From the NCBI GenBank assembly GCA_937891425.1, contig CALAGD010000073.1, positions 1 through 25,409 of the forward strand: a stretch of 25,409 nt of DNA, read 5' to 3'. Below are positions 5,352 to 14,900 of the stretch, one piece after another (position 1 is the stretch's first letter; every line of letters begins with the position of its first letter). The position numbers and the translations under genes were made by a program. The notes beneath the pieces are model-generated. The model saw only the letters and a program-made list of their open reading frames with translations. It did not search any database and was not told the origin of the DNA. The stretch comes from an uncultured Pigmentiphaga sp. GTDB taxonomy: Bacteria > Pseudomonadota > Gammaproteobacteria > Burkholderiales > Burkholderiaceae_B.

Positions 5352-7949
5352 ATGTCACTGGCGCAATTGCAGTCCGAGGTCTCCGACAGCCAACAGACGT
5401 TGATGCGATTGCGCGACACGTTGCAGCAAAGGCGCGCCGAGGTCATCGCCACCTACCGCACCAACCGACGCTGCGACCCCCTCCTGCAGGGGTTGCGCCG
5501 CATCACCGACCGCGTCCTCCTGCAGTTGCTCACGCTTTATCCCCTGCCCCCCGACAGCGCGCTTGCCGCCGTTGGAGGTTACGGACGGGGGGAACTCTAT
5601 CCTTATTCCGACGTCGACATCCTGATCCTGCTGCCCACGCCTCCAGACGCCGAGGCCGAGGCGGCCATCTCGCGTTTTCTCACGGCCCTGTGGGACATCG
5701 GTTTCGAGCCGGGGCATAGTGTACGCACGGTAACCCAGTGCATCGAGGAAGCCGCGGCCGACATCACCGTCGAGACCGCGTTGCTGGAAGCCCGCTGGCT
5801 TGCAGGCAGCCGTTCGCTCATGCGGCAGCTCACCCAGCAACTCAACGCGCAGCTCGACGCCAGAGCCTTCTTCCAGACCAAACGGCTCGAGATGCAGCAG
5901 CGGCATACACGGCACGAGAACACACCGTACGCGCTCGAACCCAACTGCAAGGAAGCTCCGGGCGGACTGCGCGACCTGCAGGTCATCCTCTGGATGGCGC
6001 GCGCCGCGGGGTACGGACGGACCTGGCGTCAGATTGCCGATGCAGGCCTCCTGACCGCCGACGAGGCGCGTCAGCTACGGCGTGCCGAACAGACCCTCAA
6101 GCGCCTGCGCATAGAACTGCACCTGCTTGCCCGGCGCCGTGAAGACCGCATCCTGTTCGATCATCAGACAGCGCTCGCCGAGATCTACCAGATCGAAGCC
6201 AGTGGCGGGCGGCGCCCCAGCGAGGTGCTCATGCAGCGCTACTATCGCGCCGCGCACAGTGTCACCCAGCTGAACGCCATTCTGGTACAGAACATCGAGG
6301 CCCGCCTGTTCCCCGACCCCAACGATGCCCTCACCGACATCGACGACGACTTCGTCAAGCGTCGCGGGCTGCTCGACATGCGCCGCGATGATGCCTTCGA
6401 GCGCAAGCCCATGCTGTTGCTACGCGCCTTCCTGGTGATGCAGCAGAACTCCGACCTGCAGGGCATGTCGGCCCGCATGCTGCGCGCCATCTGGCATGCC
6501 CGTGGCCGCATCGACGCGCAGTTCCGTGCCAATCCGGTGGCGCGCAAGCTGTTCCTGACCATACTCCAGCAGCCGCGCGGCATCGTGCACGAGCTGCGCC
6601 GCATGAACGACCTTGGCATTCTTGCCCAGTATCTGCCACCATTCCGGCGCGTGGTCGGGCAGATGCAGCACGACCTCTTCCACGTGTACACGGTGGATCA
6701 GCATACGCTGATGGTGATCCGCAATCTGCGCCGGTTCACCATGCCGGAGCACGCCCACGAATACCCGTTGTGCAGCGATCTCATCGCCAATTTCGATCGG
6801 CACTGGTTGCTGTACGTTGCCGCACTCTTCCACGACATCGCCAAGGGCCGCGGAGGCGACCACTCTGAGCTGGGAGCCATCGAGGTTCGTCGTTTTGCGC
6901 GTCAGCATGGCCTCGAGCCTGAAGATGCCGACCTGGTCGAGTTTCTGGTGCGCGATCATCTCCTGATGTCGAGCGTTGCCCAGAAACAGGATCTGTCGGA
7001 TCCGCAGGTGATCCGCGATTTCGCGCAGCGGGTGGGCACTCCACGCCGCCTGGACGCGCTGTATCTGCTTACGGTAGCCGACATTCGCGGCACCAGTCCG
7101 CGCGTGTGGAACAGCTGGAAAGGGCGGCTGCTCGAGGACCTCTACCGCAAGACGCGCGCAGTGCTCGGAGGTGCCAGCACCAACCCTTCGGCGCTGCTCG
7201 CCCTGCGCAAGCAGGAAGCCGCCAGACTACTGGCCCAGCAAGGCGTGCCCCACGATGCCTATCTTGCCCTGTGGAATGAACTCGACATCGCCTATTTCCT
7301 GCGCAATGAGGCATCCGACATCGCCTGGCATGCTGAGCACCTGTACAACAAGGTCAGCAACCCCAGCCCGGTGGTAAATGCCCGCGTGATCGACGACGAC
7401 AGCGTGCAGGTAGTCGTCTATGCGCCGCAAAGCGAGCATCTGTTCACGCGCCAGTGCGCATGGTTCGAAAGCGAGCGTCTGAGCATCCAGGATGCGCGCC
7501 TGCACACGACTCGCCACGGCTGGGTGCTCAACAGCTTCATCGTGATCGTGCCTGCCGACGAACGCGACCAGCGTGCATGGATCGAAACGCTCGAGCATGA
7601 GCTCCCCGGCTTTCTGGAGCGCACGCATGGCCATCTGCCGGAACGGCAGGCTACCATCACGCGTACATCAAGACGTTCCCGCATCTTTCCGGTCGAGCCC
7701 GCCATCGAGCTGCACCCCGACGAACGTGGCGCCAACTGGGTCCTGAAAGTAACGGCTACAGACCGCCCGGGTTTCTTGCACGGCCTGGCCCGCGTGTTCG
7801 ATCGCCACGACATTCACCTGCACATGGCGAAGGTTACGACGCTGGGCGAACGCGTGGAAGACATGTTCGTGATCAGCGGCGCCATTCTGGGGGAGCGCGC
7901 CCAGATCCGTTTCGAGGAAGACTTGCTGCGCACGCTCCGCAACGAATGA
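5352..7949 (+). CDS. glnD: Bifunctional uridylyltransferase/uridylyl-removing enzyme GlnD
   Basis: An 865-residue nitrogen sensor that adds UMP to the PII proteins GlnB/GlnK when glutamine is low and removes it when glutamine is high. Domains in order: nucleotidyltransferase with GGYGRGELYPYSDVD at 75-89; the linker region to about 440; an HD hydrolase domain with His494-Asp495 (LFHDIAKGRGGDH); and two ACT domains that bind glutamine, about 685-765 and 796-865 (WVLKVTATDRPGFLHGLARV). Length is normal (E. coli 890). It starts 2 nt after the map stop, so translation is probably coupled. It converges with the phosphorylase gene, with only 36 bp between the stops and no obvious terminator. Confidence 0.97.
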   Translation: MSLAQLQSEVSDSQQTLMRLRDTLQQRRAEVIATYRTNRRCDPLLQGLRRITDRVLLQLLTLYPLPPDSALAAVGGYGRGELYPYSDVDILILLPTPPDAEAEAAISRFLTALWDIGFEPGHSVRTVTQCIEEAAADITVETALLEARWLAGSRSLMRQLTQQLNAQLDARAFFQTKRLEMQQRHTRHENTPYALEPNCKEAPGGLRDLQVILWMARAAGYGRTWRQIADAGLLTADEARQLRRAEQTLKRLRIELHLLARRREDRILFDHQTALAEIYQIEASGGRRPSEVLMQRYYRAAHSVTQLNAILVQNIEARLFPDPNDALTDIDDDFVKRRGLLDMRRDDAFERKPMLLLRAFLVMQQNSDLQGMSARMLRAIWHARGRIDAQFRANPVARKLFLTILQQPRGIVHELRRMNDLGILAQYLPPFRRVVGQMQHDLFHVYTVDQHTLMVIRNLRRFTMPEHAHEYPLCSDLIANFDRHWLLYVAALFHDIAKGRGGDHSELGAIEVRRFARQHGLEPEDADLVEFLVRDHLLMSSVAQKQDLSDPQVIRDFAQRVGTPRRLDALYLLTVADIRGTSPRVWNSWKGRLLEDLYRKTRAVLGGASTNPSALLALRKQEAARLLAQQGVPHDAYLALWNELDIAYFLRNEASDIAWHAEHLYNKVSNPSPVVNARVIDDDSVQVVVYAPQSEHLFTRQCAWFESERLSIQDARLHTTRHGWVLNSFIVIVPADERDQRAWIETLEHELPGFLERTHGHLPERQATITRTSRRSRIFPVEPAIELHPDERGANWVLKVTATDRPGFLHGLARVFDRHDIHLHMAKVTTLGERVEDMFVISGAILGERAQIRFEEDLLRTLRNE

Positions 7950-7985
7950 CGCGTACCCGGATGACGTATGTCAACCGCGGACCGC

Positions 7986-8783
7986 TCAGGATGTGACCTG
8001 CGTCTCCGCCGAGCACGGCGCCACGGCTTCACATGCAGAGCCTGGCCTGCGCCGGCACCAGTGCGCAAGCACCTGCTGTACCGTCTGGATGGCACTCTCG
8101 TACACGGACTGGACATCCTGGTAGGCGATCGACCGCGCGCTCGGCCCCACCCCTGCCGCAAAATTGCTGACTACGCATATGGCGGCGTATTCGATGCCCA
8201 ACTCGCGCGCCAGTGCTGCCTCTGGCATGCCTGTCATGCCCACGATGTCACAGCCGTCGCGTGCCATCCTGCGGATCTCGGCCGCGGTCTCCAGGCGCGG
8301 GCCCTGAGTACAGCCGTAGGTGCCGCCATCCACCAGTACCACCCCGGTAGCTTGTGCCGACTCGCGCAGTTCTTTGCGCAGACGGTCGGAATATGGCGTG
8401 GTCATGTCGATGTGTACGGGTGGCGTGTTCTCGTCGATGAAGGTGTTTACGCGCCCCCAGGTGTAATCGATGATCTGGTCGGGCAGCACGATGCTCCCCG
8501 GCGGGATGTCAGCCCGGATGCCCCCGACCGTCGAGATGGCGATGATCTCGGTGACGCCTACGCTGCGCAGGCCCCAGATGTTGGCGCGGTAGTTGATGAG
8601 ATGGGGCGCGAGCGTATGCCCATAGCCGTGCCGGGGCAGGAAAACGATCTCCTCGCACCCGTTGATCCGGCCGAATGTCAACGCGCCCGACGGTAGACCG
8701 TAGGGTGTTCGAGCCACCTTCCGGCGCGTTGTCTCCATACCGGTCAGGCGATAAAACCCGCTTCCGCCAAGAATGGCTCGCAT
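7986..8783 (-). CDS. mtnP: Purine nucleoside phosphorylase, probable S-methyl-5'-thioinosine phosphorylase (MTAP/MTIP family)
   Basis: A 265-residue protein of the MTAP/PNP family, which splits a purine nucleoside with phosphate. Hallmarks: ILGGSGFY at 4-11 (phosphate site), FLPRHGYGH, LINYRANIWGL, ISTVGGI, LPDQIIDYTWGR, CTQGPRLETAAEI and GMTGMPEAALARELG. MTAP, which prefers adenine nucleosides, has an Asp pair near the base; here the matching region reads CVVSNFAAG with Asn207, as in the Pseudomonas methylthioinosine enzyme. I therefore infer 6-oxopurine (methylthioinosine) specificity, serving polyamine-linked methylthioadenosine salvage. The ATG shares one base with the ligA stop (TGATG) and has AGGAGA 8 nt upstream, so it is the last gene of the smc-zipA-ligA operon. 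The family is certain, the exact substrate less so. Confidence 0.85.
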   Translation of the reverse strand: MRAILGGSGFYRLTGMETTRRKVARTPYGLPSGALTFGRINGCEEIVFLPRHGYGHTLAPHLINYRANIWGLRSVGVTEIIAISTVGGIRADIPPGSIVLPDQIIDYTWGRVNTFIDENTPPVHIDMTTPYSDRLRKELRESAQATGVVLVDGGTYGCTQGPRLETAAEIRRMARDGCDIVGMTGMPEAALARELGIEYAAICVVSNFAAGVGPSARSIAYQDVQSVYESAIQTVQQVLAHWCRRRPGSACEAVAPCSAETQVTS

Positions 8784-10825
8784 CAGGACTCTCCTAGCAA
8801 TCTCCGCAATCCTTCTTCATCCAGTACCGGGATGCCCAGCTCTTCTGCACGCTGCAGCTTGCTGCCGGGGTCCGTACCCGCGACGACATAGTCGGTCTTG
8901 CGCGATACGGACCCCGTGACCTTGCCACCTGCCGCCACGATGCGCCGGGAAGCCTCTTCGCGGGTCCAATTGGGCAAGGTGCCTGTCAGCACGAAGGACT
9001 TGCCCGCCAGGGCCGTTGCGGCCTGCGCCGCGCGCACGGGCGCCTGCGGTTCCACACCGTGCTCATGCACGAGCTGATGAATGACTTCGCGGTTATGCGG
9101 CTCGGCCATGAAATGGGCAATCGACGCGGCGACCACCGGGCCGACATCGGGCACACGCAACAGGTCGTCTTCCGTGGCCTGCATGATGGCATCCAGCGAA
9201 CCGAAGTACAGTGCCAGATCGCGCGCCGTCGTTTCGCCTACGTGCCGTATCCCCAGCGCATACAGGAAGCGTGCCAGCTCCGGGCGCCGCGCGCGATCGA
9301 TGGCCTCGACCAGGTTGCGCGCCGATTTTGGCCCCATGCGCTCATAGCCCGCCAGCTCTTCGACGGTCAGCGTGAAGAGGTCGGCCAGCGTACGCACGCG
9401 CGCGCTATCGACCAGCTGGTCGACCAGCTTCTCGCCCAGGCCGTCGATGTCGAGCGCGCGCCGGCTCGCCGCGTGCGTGATCGCCTGCTTGCGTTGCGCC
9501 GGGCAGACCAGACCGCCGGTGCAGCGGGCGATGGCTTCGCCGATTGGCCGTTCGATGGCTGAACCGCACGCCGGACACACATCGGGCATGTGAAACTCGC
9601 GTGCGTCAGCCGGACGAAGCCCGGGCACCGGCCCCACCACCTCGGGAATGACGTCACCCGCCCGCCGCACGATGACCATGTCGCCGATGCGCAGATCCTT
9701 GCGCCGGATTTCGTCCTCGTTGTGCAAGGTTGCGTTGGTGACCGTCACCCCACCCACGAACACGGGCTCGAGACGCGCCACCGGCGTGATCGCGCCGGTG
9801 CGCCCCACTTGGATCTCGATGTCAAGCAGGCGTGTGGTCTTCTCCTGGGCGGGGAACTTGTGAGCGATGGCAAACCGCGGCGCGCGCGAGACGAACCCCA
9901 GCTGCCGTTGTGCCTCGAGCCGGTTCACCTTGTACACGACGCCATCAATGTCGTATGGCAGCTCGGGCCGCTGGCGCGATGCGTCGTCGAAGAAGGCGAG
10001 CAGACCGCTCGCACCCCGGACGCACCGCCGGAACGGATTGACGCTCACCCCGAGCTCCAGCAGCCAGTCGAGGATTGCACTATGAGTTTCCAGCTCGGGA
10101 GGTTGATCGACCTGTCCCAGGCCATAGGCAAAAAACCGCAGGGGCCGTTGCGCCGTAATGCGCGCATCAAGCTGCCGCAGGCTTCCCGCGGCTGCGTTGC
10201 GCGGATTCACGAACACTTTCTGCCCCCGCGCTGCCTGCTCTGCATTGAGGCGCTCGAAATCGGCGCGGAACATGAGCACCTCACCCCGGATCTCCAGTGT
10301 CCCGGGAACGGGCTGCTTCAGCCTCAAGGGAATCGCACGAATGGTGCGCACGTTGGCCGTGACATCTTCGCCGATCTCGCCACTGCCCCGGGTAGCGCCT
10401 TGCACAAGTACGCCATCTTCATACATGAGGCTGATCGCCAGCCCGTCGAACTTCAGCTCGCATGCATATTCGACGGCCTCGCTGGCATCCAGCATGCCGG
10501 CTGCCCGCAACGACTCTGCGACGCGCCTGTCGAATGCCTGCACCTCGTCTGGGTCGAAAGCATTGGCCAGCGACAGCATGGGAATCTCGTGGCGCACCGT
10601 GTCAAGCTCGGTGGCCGGCGCCCCTCCCACCCGCTGTGAGGGGGAGTCGGGCGTGATCCATTCCGGATGTTCCCGTTCGATCGCCTGCAGTTCCCGGAAC
10701 AGGGTGTCGTATTCGGCATCCGTAATGATCGGGTCGTCAAGCACGTAGTAGCGGTGGTCGTGCTCGCGAATCAGCGCCCGCAGCTCATCCAGGCGGGCAT
10801 GCAGAGGGTCCTGCGGCAGGCTCAC
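8783..10825 (-). CDS. ligA: NAD-dependent DNA ligase LigA
   Basis: A 680-residue ligase that seals nicks in replication and repair using NAD+. Domains in order: NAD-binding Ia domain (1-70, with HDHRYYVLDDP), adenylation domain with the KxDG motif at Lys125 (ELKFDGLA), OB fold (VGRTGAITPVARLEPV), a four-cysteine zinc finger (Cys417, 420, 435, 441), helix-hairpin-helix repeats (about 450-590, LGIRHVGETTARDLA), and a C-terminal BRCT domain (about 600-680, GKSFVLTGTLPNWTREEA). It is complete. The start is GTG at 10825, overlapping the zipA stop by 4 nt (GTGA), with GAGGG upstream. This overlap implies coupled translation with zipA. Confidence 0.98.
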   Translation of the reverse strand: MSLPQDPLHARLDELRALIREHDHRYYVLDDPIITDAEYDTLFRELQAIEREHPEWITPDSPSQRVGGAPATELDTVRHEIPMLSLANAFDPDEVQAFDRRVAESLRAAGMLDASEAVEYACELKFDGLAISLMYEDGVLVQGATRGSGEIGEDVTANVRTIRAIPLRLKQPVPGTLEIRGEVLMFRADFERLNAEQAARGQKVFVNPRNAAAGSLRQLDARITAQRPLRFFAYGLGQVDQPPELETHSAILDWLLELGVSVNPFRRCVRGASGLLAFFDDASRQRPELPYDIDGVVYKVNRLEAQRQLGFVSRAPRFAIAHKFPAQEKTTRLLDIEIQVGRTGAITPVARLEPVFVGGVTVTNATLHNEDEIRRKDLRIGDMVIVRRAGDVIPEVVGPVPGLRPADAREFHMPDVCPACGSAIERPIGEAIARCTGGLVCPAQRKQAITHAASRRALDIDGLGEKLVDQLVDSARVRTLADLFTLTVEELAGYERMGPKSARNLVEAIDRARRPELARFLYALGIRHVGETTARDLALYFGSLDAIMQATEDDLLRVPDVGPVVAASIAHFMAEPHNREVIHQLVHEHGVEPQAPVRAAQAATALAGKSFVLTGTLPNWTREEASRRIVAAGGKVTGSVSRKTDYVVAGTDPGSKLQRAEELGIPVLDEEGLRRLLGES

Positions 10826-11940
10826 GCGAACACCCTCAACGCGCGTGATGAACCGGGCGTAAAGCCTGCCTTCTCAAGTTCCGCGTACAGCTGGCGCAAC
10901 TGGGTATCGACAGCGGCTTCACACCCCTCGGCGAGCGGCAGACCGTTATCGTCCACCAGTTCGCCATCCAGCTTGCGCGCCAGCATGCGGCCTACGTCGG
11001 CCATGTCGGCAAAAGCGCTGGGGACAGCGGGACTGCGCGGCACATCCAGCAGCAGGCTGATCGAGTGGTATTGGGGGGAGTTGCGCTGGCCGCCCTGAGG
11101 GTACATCAGGCTGAACCGTACTGCATTGTTCTCGTCGAGCCAGTGAAGCTCGCCTCCACCCGGCTGATCGCTGAAACCGACACTGCGCGCCGCGGCAAGG
11201 ATCTGCGGCTCGCGCCACTGTGCGCCCCCGCGCGGCTTCACGGTGAGGCTGACCGAGGTATCGAGCGAGGCGCATAGTGCATCCAGTTCGGTTGCACGCT
11301 GGCTGACTTCCTTCGGGTCGGGTCCTTCCACTTCAGCGTCGAATGCATCGGCGATGCGTTGAGCCTGCGCCCAGGCCTGCGCCCACTCGGTGGGCGTGAG
11401 CACACCACTGCGATTGGCCAGGAGGACGGCAATCTGCATTGAGGCATACTGTTCCCCGAGGCGCAGGCGTGCACAATGCACGCCACGTGTCGTGCGGTAG
11501 AACACGCGCAACATCTTGCGACCAGCCTGGCGCACGTCGCGCACCAGCGGCATGAGGTCTTCCGCCGCCACCGGCTGCACGAACACGATGTCGATGACCG
11601 CTTCCGTGCGCGCATCCGGTTCTTCGTGGTCGTCGACTTCCGCGAGGTCATGGGTTACGCCTGGTTCGAGGCGGCCATCGGGGTTGACTGGATCAATCTG
11701 TGCCGGTGTCCGCCACTCGGGCTCGCGACGCTCACGGTGGCGCCGACGGTTCGACCCTGAGTCGTCGCGGCGCGAGCGGACCGGCTTTTCTGCGTCGCCA
11801 AGGAGTGGATCCTCACCCTCGTGCGCGAACTGATCCTGCATGCGCCGACGGATACGTCGATCCTGCCACCAGTTGAGGCTGAGCACGACGATGATCAGAA
11901 TAACGCCAAGGGCGATGAGACCGATTTGCAGTTCGCTCAT
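10822..11940 (-). CDS. zipA: Cell division protein ZipA homologue
   Basis: A 372-residue membrane-anchored division protein. A single membrane helix at about 5-22 (IGLIALGVILIIVVLSLNWW) is followed by a basic stretch (DRRIRRRM), a charged, Arg/Asp/Glu/Pro-rich linker (about 35-110), and a C-terminal region (about 225-360) with KPRGGAQWREPQILAAARSVGF, FSLMYPQGG and a long final helix, which resembles the FtsZ-tail-binding domain of ZipA. ZipA tethers FtsZ to the inner membrane. The middle part (about 115-220) is an extra conserved-looking region typical of the longer betaproteobacterial form. It lies between smc and ligA, the normal order here, and has only a weak ribosome binding site. Confidence 0.88.
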   Translation of the reverse strand: MSELQIGLIALGVILIIVVLSLNWWQDRRIRRRMQDQFAHEGEDPLLGDAEKPVRSRRDDSGSNRRRHRERREPEWRTPAQIDPVNPDGRLEPGVTHDLAEVDDHEEPDARTEAVIDIVFVQPVAAEDLMPLVRDVRQAGRKMLRVFYRTTRGVHCARLRLGEQYASMQIAVLLANRSGVLTPTEWAQAWAQAQRIADAFDAEVEGPDPKEVSQRATELDALCASLDTSVSLTVKPRGGAQWREPQILAAARSVGFSDQPGGGELHWLDENNAVRFSLMYPQGGQRNSPQYHSISLLLDVPRSPAVPSAFADMADVGRMLARKLDGELVDDNGLPLAEGCEAAVDTQLRQLYAELEKAGFTPGSSRALRVFA

Positions 11941-11958
11941 GTTTTCACCGGTTCAGGC

Positions 11959-14900
11959 TCAGGCCGTTTCTGCAGTCAGTTTCACGGCAGCATCGATGTC
12001 CACCGCGACGATACGCGAGACACCCTGTTCCTGCATGGTAACGCCGATCAGCTGATGCGCCATCTCCATGGCAATCTTGTTGTGAGAAATGAATAGAAAC
12101 TGTGTGTGTTCGCTCATGCTTCGGACCAGATTGGCGTAACGTTCGGTATTGGCGTCATCGAGCGGCGCATCGACCTCATCAAGCAGACAGAACGGGGCCG
12201 GGTTCAGCTTGAACAGGGCGAATACCAGCGCCGTCGCGGTCAGCGCCTTCTCGCCGCCCGATAAAAGATGAATCGTACTGTTGCGCTTGCCCGGCGGCTG
12301 CGCCATGACCTGCACGCCCGCATCGAGAATTTCTTCGCCGGTCATGATAAGCCGTGCTTCACCGCCGCCGAAGAGCTGTGGAAACAGTTCCCCGAAGTGC
12401 CGGTTGACCGTATCGAAGGTTTCCTGCAACAGCTGACGGGTCTCGCGGTCGATGCGACGGATCGCGTCTTCCAGAGTGTCGATGGCAGTCACGAGGTCGT
12501 TGCGCTGCGCAAGCAGGAAGCTCTGACGTTCGCGCGCCGCCGCGAGTTCCTCAAGCGCCGCGAGGTTGACAGCTCCAAGCGCCGCCACTTCACGCCCGAT
12601 ACGCTGCACTTCGGCCTGCAGCCAGGTCGCACGCCGCCGCTCCTGCGGTGCCTCGTCCAGCCATGCGAGCAATGCCTGCTGGTTGACCTGGTTCTCGTCG
12701 AGCTGCCGGGCGTACTGTTCGAGCTCAAGCCGCGCCGCCTGCTCTTCGAGCTGCAGTTGCGTGATCCGGTTCCGGTATGGCTCGAGCGAACGCTCGATTT
12801 CGAGGCGTTGTTCGTCGGCCTTGCGCAGTTCGGCCGTGAGCGCATCCAGCTCGGCACGTGCACGCGCCAGCGCCTGCTCACGCTCGGCACGCAGGGCCAA
12901 CGCCGACTGCAGGCCAGCCTGTGCCGCCTGGTCATCAAGTTGCTGCAGTTCCTCGTCGACCCGGACCACATCACGCGCGGCCCGCTCGAGCTGCTCACCT
13001 GCGCGTTGCAGCATGCGCCGCAGTTCTGCGATGCGCGCCTCAGCCGAGCGCTCGTCAAACTCGGCCTGCTGGGCAACCCTTTCGAGCTCGCGTACCCGTT
13101 CGCGCGCCGTGTCGACTTCGGCCTGCAGATGCTCGAGCGTCATTTCCCGCTGGGCAAATGTCTCCTGCCGTTCCGCAAGTTCGGAATCCAGCGTCTCGAA
13201 CCGGGCCTCCGCCTCTTCGCGCTGCGCCCGCAGCTCCTCCTCGAGCGCATCGATCTCGGCACGCTCCTCAGCCAGCCGACGCTGCATTTCCTCAGACTGT
13301 GCCGCCTGCTGCAACAGCCGTTCATGCTCGAGCTGCAGCTCGTGCTGCCGCGAGGTGACCTCAGCCAGGCGCTGCCGTGCGGCGGGCAATGCCTGAGCCA
13401 GTTGCTGGTAGGCCGCCTCGGCATGCGAGGCTGCCGTGCGCGCTTCATCCGCCAGCAGCTGCTGGGCTTTCAGTTCGCGAGCAAGATTGCCAATTTCCTG
13501 CTGGCGCGCCAGCATGCCCGCCTGTTCGGAATCGGGCGCATAGAACTGGATGCCGTTCGCGTCGATGAGATGACCCGCCGGCACCACAAAAACCCCGCCA
13601 GCCGGCAAGGTTGCCCTGGCACGCAGTGCCTGTACAGCGTCTTCCGCGAGATACGCACCCCGCAGCCAGCCCTGTACCAGGGTGCGCAATGCGGGATCGG
13701 TAATTCGCAACACCGACATGGCCGGAACGAGGCCGTTGCTCTCAACCTGAAGCACCGCTGGAACAGGCATCTGGAAGAAAGCCACGCGTGCCGGAGGGGC
13801 GTCGCGCAGGAAACCTGCAGCCCATTCCAGATCGTTCAGCTCGATGGACGCCAGACGTTCGCGCAGCACGGCTTCGATGGCCACCTCCCAGCCTGGCTGC
13901 ACTTCCAGGCGCTGCCACAGGCGGGTGCGCTGGGCGAGCTCGTGCTTCTCGAGCCAGGGCTGCAACTCGCCCCTCTGCTGGACGTCCTGCTGCAAGCGGG
14001 TCAGTGCACCGAGCCGCGCCTCAATGGTGGCCACGCGGCCGGCCTCCTGCTGGGCATGCTGTTGCGCGCGGCGCCGTTCTGAATCCAGCTGCGGCAGCTT
14101 CTCTTCCAGCTCGAGCAATGCCGCTTCACATTCCTGCACGCGCTGCCGGGTGACGGCCAGGTCGCCCTCGACCTGCCGAATGCGGTCGAGGTCGGGTTCG
14201 ACCAGATTGCTCGCATGCGATTGCAGCCGTTCGCGCCGCGCCACCAGCTGCTGCAGCTGCCGGTCGGCTTCTCGCTGCGACTGCGCGGTAAGCGCAAGCG
14301 CCTGTTCCACCTGGGCAAGCTCGCTGCGCTGCTGCGACAACGCCATCAAGCCCTCGCGCACCCGCTCTTCCAGAGCAGGCAACTGCCCTTGCGCGTCGTC
14401 AAGCGCAGCCCGCGCTTCTTCCGTCCGCGCCGCGCACAATGCCAACTCTTCCTCGGCCACTGCCAGGAGCTCTTCGCCTTCCTGCTGTTCCGCACGGGCG
14501 CGCTCAATCGACTCCTGCAGCTGGGCACGCTGCTGCTGCAGCCTGTTGCGTGCGTCCACGACGTAGCGGATCTCGGCTTCGAGGCGACTGACCTCGCTGT
14601 TGGCCTCATACAGTGCACCCTGCAAGGCATGCACGGTGTCGCCAGCGGCGTAATGCGCCTGGCGCATCGATTCGAGGTTCGCCTGCTGGTGCCGCAGCTG
14701 CGCCAGCGCGGCCTCGAGCTCGTTCTGCGCCTGCTCGACTTCACGCGCCTTGCGCTGGCGCGTTTCCTCCGCCATCTGCTTTTTCAGCAACCACAGCGCG
14801 TGCAGTTTCTGCTCGCCTTCTGCCTGAAGCTGCTGGTAGCGGGTGGCCACTTCTGCCTGGGCCTCGAGCCGCTCGAGCTGGTCCGTAAGCTCGCGCAGGA

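Noticed and set aside
7950..7985. Terminator between convergent glnD and the phosphorylase gene
   Set aside because: The 36-bp gap has no convincing hairpin or T tract on either strand.
9590..10639. A 349-codon open frame on the plus strand
   Set aside because: It is antisense to ligA and has no ribosome binding site or domain pattern.
12268..14082. A 604-codon open frame on the plus strand
   Set aside because: It lies fully antisense to smc, whose coiled-coil protein is clear. GC-rich codon bias keeps the opposite frame open; its translation is Leu/Arg/Gln-rich with no recognisable domain.
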